64,000 nt of DNA from Flaviramulus sp. BrNp1-15 (GTDB lineage Bacteria; Bacteroidota; Bacteroidia; Flavobacteriales; Flavobacteriaceae), in NCBI RefSeq assembly GCF_022259695.1, contig NZ_CP092099.1, positions 232,471 to 296,470 on the forward strand, given 5' to 3'. This document shows positions 23,506 to 32,302 of the stretch, piece by piece (position 1 is the first letter of the stretch; each line of letters opens with the position of its first letter). Position numbers and translations under genes: made by a program. The notes beneath the pieces were generated by a model. The model saw nothing but the letters and a program-made list of their open reading frames with translations. It did not search any database and was not told the origin of the DNA.

Positions 23506-25278
23506 TTAACGCGCTTGTTTATCGATTAAAGAAATTGTTTTTGCTGCTTTATCATAATCTTCTTGCATTGTTACAATATCAATAGGTGTATATCGTGCCA
23601 ATTCACAATTTTCTAAAATACTTTTAAAGTCTTTTATAACTTCATCATCAACTTGCTTTTCTTTCAATAAATTATTGATTTTCTCTTTACTTAAATCACT
23701 AGTTTCTATATGTAATTTTGCTTTTAAATAGTTATGTAATGCTTTCTCAAGAGCAATATAAAAGGCTTCTTTTTTACCTAACGATTTTTTTGCACTGCTT
23801 AAATATTTTCTAGCAAGTTTATCTGCTTTTCTAATTCTGTTTCCGTAAACATCTGCATCTCTACTCGCTTTTTTATTTCGAATAACTATTGCTAAAGGAA
23901 TTGCTAAAAATGGCAATAACAGCATACTCCAAAACAGCTTAGTTTTAAAGAAATAATCAGGTTTAATATCTGAAAAATTAGTTTTGGTTTTAATAAAAGC
24001 AAACTGATCGTTATTAAAAACTATAGCTTGTTTATTTGGGTTTGTGATGTTTGTACTTTCAGTATCTGAAGTATTTGTTGGTCCGTTTAAAACGTTAATA
24101 ACTATTTCATCGGATGATAAACGTTTGTACGTTTCGGTTTTTAAATCGAAATACGAAAAAGAAATACTTGGTATTGGGTATTTACCCTTGTATTGCGGTA
24201 CAACAGTATAACTATCGGAAATACTTCCTTGCATACCTCCTAAATTAGTTTTTACATTCTCGTTGTGCTCTGGCTCATAAACCTCTAAAGAACTTGGTAA
24301 TGAAACCTTGGGTAGTTTAAACAGTTTTAAATTACCATTTCCTCTAACAGCTACTTTAAGTTGTAGAGACTCTGTGGCATCCAATTGTGTTTTTGATGGA
24401 ATAACATCAAAATTAAACTCACCCACTGCACCTGTAAAGTCCAACGGTTTACCTGCTTCTGGTAAAGGTTTTACATTTATTGTTTTATTACCAGCAGAAA
24501 CGGTTCTATTAACACGAGTCATTAAAAGGCTTCCAAAAATATCACGTCTGTTTGTTGGAACTCGCATAGCAATATCTAAGCTTAAAGGCTCGATATTTAG
24601 TTTTCCTGTTTTTTGAGGATACAGAACTGTTTTTCTTAAAACTAAAAACCTATAATCTTCACCATTATATGTTCCATTTTGAACTTTTTGTCCTTGTGTA
24701 TTTATATTCTGACTCCAAAAATCATTATATCTAGGACTATCGATTTCGTTCCAGTTATCAACCGCTATTTTAGGTGAAACATATAATTTATATACTACAG
24801 TAATAGCTTCATTTAGATACGGATTTGTTTTTGAAACCTCAGCTACTAAATGAATATTTTCTGATGCTAAATAATTAGGATTATTAGGATCTTTTGGGAT
24901 ATCTACTGCTGCAGTAACTTCAATTTTTAACGGTGTGGTTTTATAGGTTTCTCCATCAATAGTTATGGATGCTTGCGAGATTGTAAAGTTTCCGCGTTGT
25001 TTTGGTGCTAAAAAATAGCTATACGTTTTTTTGTAAGAGCGAACCCCATTAATCCAAGAATTACTAACCGATTGATTTGGACCACCAACAACTGTAAAAT
25101 TTGAAAAATCTGGCGGATTAAAATTATCGCCATCTTTATTCATCTCAAAATCTATACGTAAACGCTCGTTTACCCCAAGTTTTTGTTTGCTTGCTTTCGC
25201 TTCAAATTTTACTTGAGCAAAAGCCATACTTGAAACAAGCAATATTACAATTATTGATATGTGTTTTATAAACTTCAT
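23506..25278 (-). CDS. batD: BatD aerotolerance-type protein
   Basis: A 590-residue membrane-anchored protein. A signal peptide (about 1-21) precedes an oxygen-tolerance-type Ig-like region (KFEAKASKQKLGVNERLRID, FEMNKDGDNFNPPDFSNFTV, SYFLAPKQRGNFTISQASI). A second beta domain follows (about 285-395, FNFDVIPSKTQLDATESLQL, KLFKLPKVSLPSSLEVYEP). One membrane helix sits near 445-465, and a cytoplasmic helical tail ends the protein. Classical BatD proteins have this plan. It begins inside a heptanucleotide-periodic repeat and follows batC. Confidence 0.9.
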   Translation of the reverse strand: MKFIKHISIIVILLVSSMAFAQVKFEAKASKQKLGVNERLRIDFEMNKDGDNFNPPDFSNFTVVGGPNQSVSNSWINGVRSYKKTYSYFLAPKQRGNFTISQASITIDGETYKTTPLKIEVTAAVDIPKDPNNPNYLASENIHLVAEVSKTNPYLNEAITVVYKLYVSPKIAVDNWNEIDSPRYNDFWSQNINTQGQKVQNGTYNGEDYRFLVLRKTVLYPQKTGKLNIEPLSLDIAMRVPTNRRDIFGSLLMTRVNRTVSAGNKTINVKPLPEAGKPLDFTGAVGEFNFDVIPSKTQLDATESLQLKVAVRGNGNLKLFKLPKVSLPSSLEVYEPEHNENVKTNLGGMQGSISDSYTVVPQYKGKYPIPSISFSYFDLKTETYKRLSSDEIVINVLNGPTNTSDTESTNITNPNKQAIVFNNDQFAFIKTKTNFSDIKPDYFFKTKLFWSMLLLPFLAIPLAIVIRNKKASRDADVYGNRIRKADKLARKYLSSAKKSLGKKEAFYIALEKALHNYLKAKLHIETSDLSKEKINNLLKEKQVDDEVIKDFKSILENCELARYTPIDIVTMQEDYDKAAKTISLIDKQAR

Positions 25279-25307
25279 ACTTCCTACTTCAATCTTCTAA
25301 CGTTACT
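25273..25307. repeat. Heptanucleotide-periodic repeat at the batC/batD junction
   Basis: Read on the plus strand: CTTCATA, CTTCCTA, CTTCAAT, CTTCTAA, CGTTACT, with period exactly 7. It includes the batD start codon and reaches the batC stop. Similar periodic tracts occur at 27276, 29911, 30034, 30943 and 39941. Confidence 0.6.
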
Positions 25308-26151
25308 ACCAATCTTTATCCGTTTTTATTTTTACGCCTTTTTGCTTTTCTGCATTCATTTTTTCTTGAACCTTTTGTTCTTGATTATTCATGGCTTCTA
25401 ACAAATTCTTTATTTGTTGTGGCGATAATTGTCCTGGTTGCGGTTTTGGCTTTTGTTGGTCTTTCTTCTTTTCTTCATCACCTTTACCTTCTTTTTCATC
25501 TTTAGGTTTGCCTTCTTCATCTTTCTCATCATCACCTTCCTTCTTTTCCTGATCGCCTTCGTCTTTCTTATCTTCTTCTTTATCGCCCTCTTTATCTTTA
25601 TTGTCCTGATTCTCTTTTTCGTCTTCGTTCTCCTTATTATCGTCCTTTTTATCCTCTTTATTCTCGTCTTTATTTTGATCTTCTTGGTCTTGTTGTTGTT
25701 CTGCACAAATTTTTGCTAGACCCAAATTGTATCTGGTTTCATCGTCGGTTGGGTTATTTCTTAATGCGTTTTTATAAGCTTCAACAGCTTCTTTACATTT
25801 TTTATTTTGCATTAAAATATTACCTATGTTATGAAATGCCTTGTGCTTTTCTGTTTTTGAAGTCGCTGTTTTTGTAGCTTCTTCAAGTCTATACAAAGCT
25901 TCATCAAAATTACCTTTACCAATATAAGTGGTTCCTAGATTGTAGGTTCCTGTAATTGTTGTAGGGTTTTCTGAAATAGCTTTTCTATATTCCATTTCAG
26001 CTGAAATAAAATTGTCTTCCTCAGCTAAAGCATTTCCTTCGTAAACATAATTATTGGCTTTTTTTAAAGCTAATAATTCTGCTTTGTCTTTCTCTTGTGC
26101 AAAAGAAAACACAGATATGAATGCTATAATAAAAGTTATAATCTGTTTCAT
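25306..26151 (-). CDS. batC: BatC: TPR protein with long charged tail
   Basis: I use the ATG at 26151 (281 aa), which gives a proper signal peptide (MKQIITFIIAFISVFSFAQ); an upstream ATG adds ten residues. TPR repeats follow (about 28-150: NYVYEGNALAEEDNFISAEM, GTYNLGTTYIGKGNFDEAL, FHNIGNILMQNKKCKEAVEA, TRYNLGLAKICAEQQQ). Residues about 155-235 are an almost pure Lys/Glu/Asp tract. The last part (PGQLSPQQIKNLLEAMNNQE, KMNAEKQKGVKIKTDKDW) matches the C-terminus of BatC proteins. The purine-rich tract produces long meaningless frames on both strands. Confidence 0.88.
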   Translation of the reverse strand: MKQIITFIIAFISVFSFAQEKDKAELLALKKANNYVYEGNALAEEDNFISAEMEYRKAISENPTTITGTYNLGTTYIGKGNFDEALYRLEEATKTATSKTEKHKAFHNIGNILMQNKKCKEAVEAYKNALRNNPTDDETRYNLGLAKICAEQQQDQEDQNKDENKEDKKDDNKENEDEKENQDNKDKEGDKEEDKKDEGDQEKKEGDDEKDEEGKPKDEKEGKGDEEKKKDQQKPKPQPGQLSPQQIKNLLEAMNNQEQKVQEKMNAEKQKGVKIKTDKDW

Positions 26152-26231
26152 TTTTAAACTTAAAATCAGTTTTATTTTCATTCTAAAATTATAAAACCAT
26201 GTATTTATATTCGTTAAAAAAAATATAAATG

Positions 26232-27269
26232 TTAAATATTTTCATTGAATAAATTCAGCTTTTTTAACCATGCTGTTTTTCGTTCTAATAAGAAAACATC
26301 TAATAGTAAAAAGAAAATACCAAATCCTAAAAACCATTGAAACTGATCTTTAAAATCTGCAAACTGTTTTGCTTCGAACTCAGTTTTGTCCATGGTGTTT
26401 AAAATTTCTCTAATATTCTCTACCACATCATTTGTGTTTTTTCCATTTATATATGCGCCATTGGCTTCATCTGCAATGTTTTTAAGCGTTTCCTCATTTA
26501 ATTTGGTAATCACCGTTTCGCCTTGGCTATCTTTTTTATAACTTAGAACAATCCCGTTCCTTTTTTCTGGAATTGGACCTCCTTTTACATCACCAACACC
26601 AATTGTGAAAATTCTAATGCCATCTTGATGAGCTTCTTCTGCAACAGCGGCAGCTTCTTCACTATGGTCTTCTCCATCTGAAATGATAATAAGTACACGA
26701 TTGGTTTGTTCTTCATCATCAAAATAAGTCGTTGCCAATTTAATAGCTTCGTTTATTGCAGTTCCTTGCGATGACAACATATCGGTATTCATATTTTGTA
26801 AAAACATTTTAGCCGAGGCATAATCTGTTGTTATTGGTAATTGCGGAAATGCTTTTCCTGCGTAAGCAATGATACCTACACGGTCGCTTGCCAAATTATT
26901 TATGATTTGTGTAACAAGTTGTTTAGATTTTTCTAATCGATTTGGTGCTATATCTTCGGCCAACATACTTTTAGAAACATCTACGGCAAAAACAATATCA
27001 ACACCTTCGCGTTTTACTGTTTCGAACTTTGTACCTATTTTAGGGTTCACCAAAGCTATTGTTAAACAAAGAAAAGCTAAACTTAAAACTATGATTTTTA
27101 AAACCGACTTAAACAACGACCTATTAGGGCTTAATCTTTTAAGCAACTGTTTGTCTGCAAATTTATTTTGCGCTTTATATTTCCAGAATTGAAGCACCAA
27201 AAAGAGAAGTGCTATTACAGGAATAATACCCAAAGCCCAAAACCATATTTTTTCTTCTAATTGATACAT
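26232..27269 (-). CDS. batB: BatB: VWA-domain membrane protein
   Basis: A 345-residue protein with two N-terminal membrane helices (about 8-25 and 60-75), a von Willebrand factor A domain with the MIDAS start DIVFAVDVSKSM near residue 90 and the later TDYA and ISDGEDHSEEA motifs, and a C-terminal helix (about 308-328, WFLGFGIFFLLLDVFLL). Typical BatB. It follows batA by 86 bases containing a CAGT-type repeat. Confidence 0.92.
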   Translation of the reverse strand: MYQLEEKIWFWALGIIPVIALLFLVLQFWKYKAQNKFADKQLLKRLSPNRSLFKSVLKIIVLSLAFLCLTIALVNPKIGTKFETVKREGVDIVFAVDVSKSMLAEDIAPNRLEKSKQLVTQIINNLASDRVGIIAYAGKAFPQLPITTDYASAKMFLQNMNTDMLSSQGTAINEAIKLATTYFDDEEQTNRVLIIISDGEDHSEEAAAVAEEAHQDGIRIFTIGVGDVKGGPIPEKRNGIVLSYKKDSQGETVITKLNEETLKNIADEANGAYINGKNTNDVVENIREILNTMDKTEFEAKQFADFKDQFQWFLGFGIFFLLLDVFLLERKTAWLKKLNLFNENI

Positions 27270-27275
27270 TTTTTC

Positions 27276-27306
27276 CAGTATTCAGTTTACAGTCTCAGTA
27301 AACAGT
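27276..27306. repeat. CAGT repeat with 7-7-6-7 spacing between batA and batB
   Basis: CAGT occurs at 27276, 27283, 27290, 27296 and 27303. The identical spacing series recurs at 30943-30973. Confidence 0.6.
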
Positions 27307-27355
27307 TTGTAAATTCTTTTTTAAGATTTCCTTTTTCGCGGAAATAAAAAACTCA

Positions 27356-28360
27356 TTATATAAAACTTCTAAAAATTGTATTACGCAACAGCAATTCTAA
27401 AAGCAATAATAAACCTGCTAAAATTACTAACGGACGATACTTTTCTTCGTAATTATAAAACTTAAACTCTTCTATTTCGGTTTTCTCTAGTTTATTAATT
27501 TCGTTATATATTTCTTCCAGCTTTTTATTGTTTGTAGCTCTAAAATATTTGCCTCCAGTAACATCGGCTATTTCTTTAAGCAACTCTTCATCAATTTCTA
27601 CTTGTATTCTACCATATTGAAAATTTCCGTTAGGTAAAATAGCAATTGGAGATAAAGCCATACCATTTGTCCCTAAACCAATAGTGTAAACTTTAATACC
27701 ATATTCAATAGCTAATTCGCTTGCAATTTTTGGATCTATAAACCCTGAATTATTTACACCATCGGTAAGTAAAATAATAACCTTGCTGGTTGCTTTACTG
27801 TCTTTTAATCTGTTTACCGATGTTGCTAAACCCATACCAATAGCAGTACCACCTTCAATAATGGTGTTGTACTTGATACTTGCTAAAGACCTCAACACAA
27901 TAGCTTTATCGCTCGTAATGGGTGTTTTAGTGTAACTTTCCCCAGCATACTCTACCAATCCAATACGATCGTTAGGTCTTCCTTTTATAAAATCGGATGC
28001 TACATCTTTTAATGCTTCTAACCTGTTTGGCGATAAATCTTTTGCCAACATACTTGCTGATACATCTATTGCCATAACAATATCTATTCCGCGAGTTGTT
28101 TTTGTTCGTGTTGAAACATCTACAGATTGCGGTCTTGCCAAAGCTGTAATTAGTAAAGCTAATGCTATTAAACGTAAAGCAAATAATAGATGTTTTAACT
28201 TTGGTAACCAAGAATTGGTGATTTTAAACCCTTTTAAACTAGATATTTTTAGTTCTGCCGTTTGCTTTTTGTGCTTAAAAACATACCAAAGTATGGCTAA
28301 AGGTAGTGCCAATAGCAACCAGAAAAATTCTTTATTTACAAACTCAATGCCTTCAAACAT
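27356..28360 (-). CDS. batA: BatA: VWA-domain membrane protein
   Basis: A 334-residue protein with N-terminal membrane helices (about 10-27, 58-78), a VWA domain beginning DIVMAIDVSASMLAKDLSPN with an intact DxSxS MIDAS motif, ILLTDGVNNSGF and TIGLGTNGMA blocks, and a C-terminal helix (about 308-328). Its stop and start neighbours are tight: the start overlaps the stop of the upstream gene by one base (TAATG). Paralogous to BatB, which follows. Confidence 0.92.
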   Translation of the reverse strand: MFEGIEFVNKEFFWLLLALPLAILWYVFKHKKQTAELKISSLKGFKITNSWLPKLKHLLFALRLIALALLITALARPQSVDVSTRTKTTRGIDIVMAIDVSASMLAKDLSPNRLEALKDVASDFIKGRPNDRIGLVEYAGESYTKTPITSDKAIVLRSLASIKYNTIIEGGTAIGMGLATSVNRLKDSKATSKVIILLTDGVNNSGFIDPKIASELAIEYGIKVYTIGLGTNGMALSPIAILPNGNFQYGRIQVEIDEELLKEIADVTGGKYFRATNNKKLEEIYNEINKLEKTEIEEFKFYNYEEKYRPLVILAGLLLLLELLLRNTIFRSFI

Positions 28361-30024
28361 TATACATCATCTTTTTTAAGTTCAATAGAATTTAAAATAC
28401 GCTCTACGGTTTGGTCTGCGTAACTATCATCTTTAGGATAGGTAATAACAATTTGTTGCAATACATTTTCTGAAGTAAAATGCAACAAGATATAATTAAC
28501 TTCAACAAAATTACCAGTTTCAAGTATATCAACCTTTAGTGTTCCATAGGTTTTTACTCCTTCGGCGCCATTTGGCGTTGTAAACTTATCTGTTAATGTT
28601 ACAATATCTTTGGCACCCTGAGCTTCAATACCTTTTAAACTTCCTTCTATAGATTTTTCTAAATCAATACCATCTTTCGGTGCTTGCTTGTAAGATGCTG
28701 TGCTAACAGCTACACTAAACTCATCTAATAAAGTACCATACATGAATGTTGTCATATTCATTGACGCTTTTAATTCATCAGGAATTGGCAAATCGAAGCG
28801 TTTTAAAACCTTAGGTGTTGAAATACTTACTGGCGGGAAACCATATTCACTATTCACCCAATCGCCTTCTAGTAATTCTTTACTATCGTGCCCAATAATG
28901 GTGTCTTTTACAAAATCAAAACCATATTTTATAGAAAGCCCTGTTATGGTTGCTAGAAGCAAAAAGAGACTAATACCAATGGTTATCCATACTTTTTTAC
29001 GTTTCTTTTTACGCTCTTGTTCTTCTCTATATTGTTGGTCTAAAAGCTTTTCTTCTTCTGTTGGCTCTGGCAACGCTTCTTTTACATGATCTATTTCAAT
29101 ATCAATAGTATTTCGGTCTATTTTAGCAAGTTCAATATCTGGTGCAGATTTGGCGAATTTTACTAAATCAGCTCGTTTTAAGATACTTTCTAAATTCTTA
29201 ATATCCTCTTTACTTATATCTACTTGATTGCCTTCTTTAAGTAAATTAAGTCTGTTTATTAATTCATCTGTTGTGCTTTCTAAAGCCCGATCATAGACCT
29301 TTTCATCAAGATATTTTCTAATAATAAATGTTAAGTCTGAATAGTAGTCTTTTAAATTTTCATTTTCTAAATAATGACTTTCATCTAACTTTTTTAAAGC
29401 TAGTTTTGCTCTGTCGTATGGTGGCAATAATGCAATTTGTTCCTCTTCCGTTAATGGTTTTTTTCGCCATATAAACCAATACATTAAAAACGCTAAAGCA
29501 CCAATTATTAAAAGTGTGATTAGTAAATATTTCCACCAATTACTACCTGATTTTTTTACAGAAATTATAGGCTTAATATCATAAAGTCCTTGTTTAGTTG
29601 TATCTATAACAACATTATTAACCTCAACTTTTAAAGAATCGGTAAAAAACGTTTTATCACCAATAATAATTTTTTGTCTTGGGATGGTGTAAGCTCCAGA
29701 ATCGAATTGTGTTAAGCCATACTTTTTTACTAGGTTGTATCTATCGTTATTTTTTGTGGTATCTATTTCGTAGGATTCAATCATTTCTAAAGGCGAAAAT
29801 GTTTGCCCTTCAGGAAAAACCACTAAACTTGTTGTATCGGTTTCTACTTGAATATTATAAGTAATTTGTTCACCTATTTTTATGGATGTAGAATCAATAG
29901 ATGAAGTAACTTGAGCAAAAGAAACAAAAGAAAGGAGACAAAAGACAAAAGATATGAAGCCTGAAGCCTGAAGCCTGAAGCTTGAAGTTATAGTTCGATT
30001 TATTTTTAATATTTCTTTTTTCAT
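28360..30024 (-). CDS. BatD-like membrane protein between DUF58 and batA
   Basis: I use the ATG at 30024 (554 aa); an ATG at 30078 would add residues encoded almost entirely by a heptanucleotide repeat and overlap the DUF58 gene. A signal peptide (about 1-38) is itself encoded by a 70-base heptamer tract. Then come a BatD-like Ig domain (about 40-150, SSIDSTSIKIGEQITYNIQV), a membrane helix near 165-185, a cytoplasmic helical region (YDRAKLALKKLDESHYLENE, YYSDLTFIIRKYLDEKVYDR) and a second helix near 330-350. A C-terminal periplasmic domain ends the protein. It corresponds to the extra BatD-like gene usually found in this position in Bacteroidota operons. Confidence 0.78.
   Translation of the reverse strand: MKKEILKINRTITSSFRLQASGFISFVFCLLSFVSFAQVTSSIDSTSIKIGEQITYNIQVETDTTSLVVFPEGQTFSPLEMIESYEIDTTKNNDRYNLVKKYGLTQFDSGAYTIPRQKIIIGDKTFFTDSLKVEVNNVVIDTTKQGLYDIKPIISVKKSGSNWWKYLLITLLIIGALAFLMYWFIWRKKPLTEEEQIALLPPYDRAKLALKKLDESHYLENENLKDYYSDLTFIIRKYLDEKVYDRALESTTDELINRLNLLKEGNQVDISKEDIKNLESILKRADLVKFAKSAPDIELAKIDRNTIDIEIDHVKEALPEPTEEEKLLDQQYREEQERKKKRKKVWITIGISLFLLLATITGLSIKYGFDFVKDTIIGHDSKELLEGDWVNSEYGFPPVSISTPKVLKRFDLPIPDELKASMNMTTFMYGTLLDEFSVAVSTASYKQAPKDGIDLEKSIEGSLKGIEAQGAKDIVTLTDKFTTPNGAEGVKTYGTLKVDILETGNFVEVNYILLHFTSENVLQQIVITYPKDDSYADQTVERILNSIELKKDDV
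29911..29980. repeat. Ten-unit heptanucleotide repeat inside a signal-peptide coding sequence
   Basis: Read on the plus strand in strict 7-base steps: TTGAGCA, AAAGAAA, CAAAAGA, AAGGAGA, CAAAAGA, CAAAAGA, TATGAAG, CCTGAAG, CCTGAAG, CTTGAAG. It encodes about residues 15-38 of the BatD-like protein. Confidence 0.75.
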
Positions 30025-30033
30025 ATTCAATTT

Positions 30034-30068
30034 CTTCGTGCTTCTAACTTCGCACTCCGTACTTGACT
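30034..30068. repeat. Five-unit heptanucleotide repeat at the DUF58/BatD-like junction
   Basis: CTTCGTG, CTTCTAA, CTTCGCA, CTCCGTA, CTTGACT in strict 7-base steps on the plus strand. Confidence 0.7.
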
Positions 30069-30070
30069 TA

Positions 30071-30937
30071 TTACCCACGACGTTTAAAATATCCTAATAG
30101 TTTTTTTACATAACTCTCATCTACACGACAATTGATAACGCCTGCTCCAGATTTAGTAAAACTTTCTTTGTAGTAATTAACTTTTTCATTGTAAAACTTA
30201 CTGTAATTAAGCCTTATTTTTTTTGAGGATGTATTTACCAACATTAACTCACCTGTTTCTTCATCTTGCATTTGTACCATCCCTAAATTTGGAATAGATT
30301 CCTCATGTTTATCATAAACACGAATTCCTGTTACATCGTGCTTTCCTGAAACTATTTTCATGGTTTGGTTGTAATCGTCTGCAATAAAATCAGAAAGCAC
30401 AAAAACAATTGCTTTTTTCTTCATGACGTTTTGCATGAATTTCAAAGCTTCTGCTAAATTGGTTTGTTTGCCTTCTGGTTCAAATTCTATTAATTCTCTA
30501 ATGATTCGAAGTACATGAGAGCGCCCTTTTTTAGGCGGAATATATAATTCAATCTTATCTGAAAATAAAATCAGACCTATTTTATCATTGTTTTGAGTTG
30601 CCGAAAATGCTAAAGTTGCTGCAATTTCTGTAACGACTTCGTTTTTGAATTGCTGACTAGTACCAAACAATTCAGAACCAGAAACATCTACCATAAGCAT
30701 CATGGTAAGTTCACGTTCTTCTTCAAAAACCTTAACAAAAGGTTCGTTGTAGCGTGCGGTTACATTCCAATCTATATTACGTACATCATCACCAAATTGA
30801 TATTGACGCACTTCACTAAAAGTCATACCACGACCTTTGAAGGTAGAATGGTATTCGCCTCCAAAAATATGATCAGACAACCTACGTGTCTTAATCTCAA
30901 TTTTACGTACTTTTTTTAGTAATTCTTTAGTATCCAT
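30071..30937 (-). CDS. DUF58 (VWA-like) protein of the Bat operon
   Basis: A 288-residue protein with the DUF58 core: IKTRRLSDHIFGGEYHSTFK, GRGMTFSEVRQYQFGDDVRN, IDWNVTARYNEPFVKVFEEE. The VWA-like part starts MMLMVDVSGSELFG with MIDAS-type residues, and FVLSDFIADDYNQT follows. Members occur next to MoxR ATPases and are thought to be chaperone partners or adaptors. Second gene of the operon after moxR, about 100 bases downstream of it. Confidence 0.92.
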   Translation of the reverse strand: MDTKELLKKVRKIEIKTRRLSDHIFGGEYHSTFKGRGMTFSEVRQYQFGDDVRNIDWNVTARYNEPFVKVFEEERELTMMLMVDVSGSELFGTSQQFKNEVVTEIAATLAFSATQNNDKIGLILFSDKIELYIPPKKGRSHVLRIIRELIEFEPEGKQTNLAEALKFMQNVMKKKAIVFVLSDFIADDYNQTMKIVSGKHDVTGIRVYDKHEESIPNLGMVQMQDEETGELMLVNTSSKKIRLNYSKFYNEKVNYYKESFTKSGAGVINCRVDESYVKKLLGYFKRRG

Positions 30938-30942
30938 CTTTT

Positions 30943-30973
30943 CAGTAAACAGTTTTCAGTCTCAGTTCTCAGT
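30943..30973. repeat. CAGT repeat with 7-7-6-7 spacing between moxR and the DUF58 gene
   Basis: CAGT at 30943, 30950, 30957, 30963 and 30970; the same spacing as at 27276-27306. A looser ACTG/CAGT-rich stretch continues to about 31035. Confidence 0.6.
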
Positions 30974-31039
30974 GAAAAAATATTCAGTAATTTAGTAAAA
31001 CAGTTGAACTGCCTACAGCTACTGAATACTGCAAACTAA

Positions 31040-32044
31040 TTAAGGTACTTCTATTTCGTTTACTATTTTATTGATGATATCTACTGTAGTTACATTTTCT
31101 GCTTCTGCCTCATAAGTAATACCAATTCTATGACGTAATACATCATATACAACAGCACGAACATCTTCAGGAATTACATAACCACGGCGTTTAATAAAAG
31201 CGTAACATTTTGCCGCTGTTCCTAAATTAATACTTCCACGAGGCGACGCTCCAAAAGAAATAAGTGGTTTTAAATCGGCTAGTTTATATTTTTCAGGATA
31301 GCGCGTAGCAAAAATAATGTCAAGGATGTATTTTTCAATTTTTTCATCCATATAAACATCTCTTACCGCTTTTTGTGCATTTAATATTTGCTCGATAGAA
31401 ACTACAGGATTTACTTTTTCCCAAGAACCTTTCATATTGGCTCTCATTATTAATTGCTCTTCGGCAATTTTAGGATAGTCAATAACTGTTTTCAACATAA
31501 AACGGTCTACCTGTGCTTCTGGTAACGGGTAAGTTCCTTCTTGCTCCACTGGGTTTTGAGTTGCCATTACTAAAAACGGTTTGTCTAGAGTAAAGGTTTC
31601 ATCGCCAATAGTAACTTGTTTTTCCTGCATGGCTTCTAATAAAGCCGACTGTACTTTTGCAGGTGCTCTGTTAATCTCATCGGCCAAAACAAAATTTGCG
31701 AAAATTGGCCCTTTTTTTATTGAGAAATCATTAACCTTCATATTGTAAATTAAGGTTCCTGTAACATCTGCAGGCAATAAATCTGGTGTGAACTGTATTC
31801 TACTAAAACTACCGTCTACAGCTTGTGCTAGCGTGTTTATCGCTAAGGTTTTTGCTAATCCTGGTACACCTTCTAACAAAATATGTCCTTGCCCCAGTAA
31901 ACCAATAAGTAAACGCTCAACCATGTGTTTTTGTCCAACGATGACTTTATTCATCTCAAGCATCAGTAAATCGACAAAAGCACTTTCTTTTTCAATTTTC
32001 TCGTTAATGGTCTTAATATCAATTGTCCCTGTTTCTTCCATCAT
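31040..32044 (-). CDS. moxR: MoxR-family AAA+ ATPase
   Basis: A 334-residue AAA+ ATPase: Walker A is LLEGVPGLAKT near residue 56, Walker B is LADEINRAPAKVQSALLEAM near 116, sensor 1 is VMATQNPVEQEGTYPLPEAQ and the arginine finger region is VDRFML. The C-terminal lid has PLISFGASPRGSINL. First gene of the moxR-DUF58-BatD-like-batA-B-C-D-E unit; members act as chaperone-like ATPases on VWA proteins. Confidence 0.94.
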   Translation of the reverse strand: MMEETGTIDIKTINEKIEKESAFVDLLMLEMNKVIVGQKHMVERLLIGLLGQGHILLEGVPGLAKTLAINTLAQAVDGSFSRIQFTPDLLPADVTGTLIYNMKVNDFSIKKGPIFANFVLADEINRAPAKVQSALLEAMQEKQVTIGDETFTLDKPFLVMATQNPVEQEGTYPLPEAQVDRFMLKTVIDYPKIAEEQLIMRANMKGSWEKVNPVVSIEQILNAQKAVRDVYMDEKIEKYILDIIFATRYPEKYKLADLKPLISFGASPRGSINLGTAAKCYAFIKRRGYVIPEDVRAVVYDVLRHRIGITYEAEAENVTTVDIINKIVNEIEVP

Positions 32045-32064
32045 TTTTTATTTAATTAAAAGCT

Positions 32065-32096
32065 CGAATATACTGTCCTTATTTGAGCATTGCAAA
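32065..32096 (-). promoter_or_regulatory. Candidate promoter of the Bat operon
   Basis: On the minus strand a TTTG (-33) at 32096-32093 is followed after 20 bases by TATATTCG (-7, one mismatch to TAnnTTTG) at 32072-32065. This is 21 bases before the moxR ATG. Confidence 0.4.
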
Positions 32097-32302
32097 TTGT
32101 TAAAATTTTTATTGATACCATGTTAAAAATTGGTTAAAAAAACTAGCTAAACTCCACGGTTTCGGTGTTTAACGAATAATTATGATAAGTTTATCTTAAA
32201 TGTATTTTATTATAACTTAATAATCAAAGTATTAGTTTTTTATTTTGCTTTAAGTATTTTTATAGATGAATTTAAACCCATTAAAGTCTAAAAATATATA
32301 AA

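Noticed and set aside
25410-25719. Lys/Arg-rich and Leu/Phe-rich open frames on both strands
   Set aside because: They are shadows of the purine-rich Lys/Glu/Asp tract of BatC; neither has a start context or neighbour that supports translation.
30025-30078. 18-residue N-terminal extension of the BatD-like protein
   Set aside because: It is encoded by the heptamer tract, overlaps the DUF58 gene and places a polar stretch before the signal peptide.
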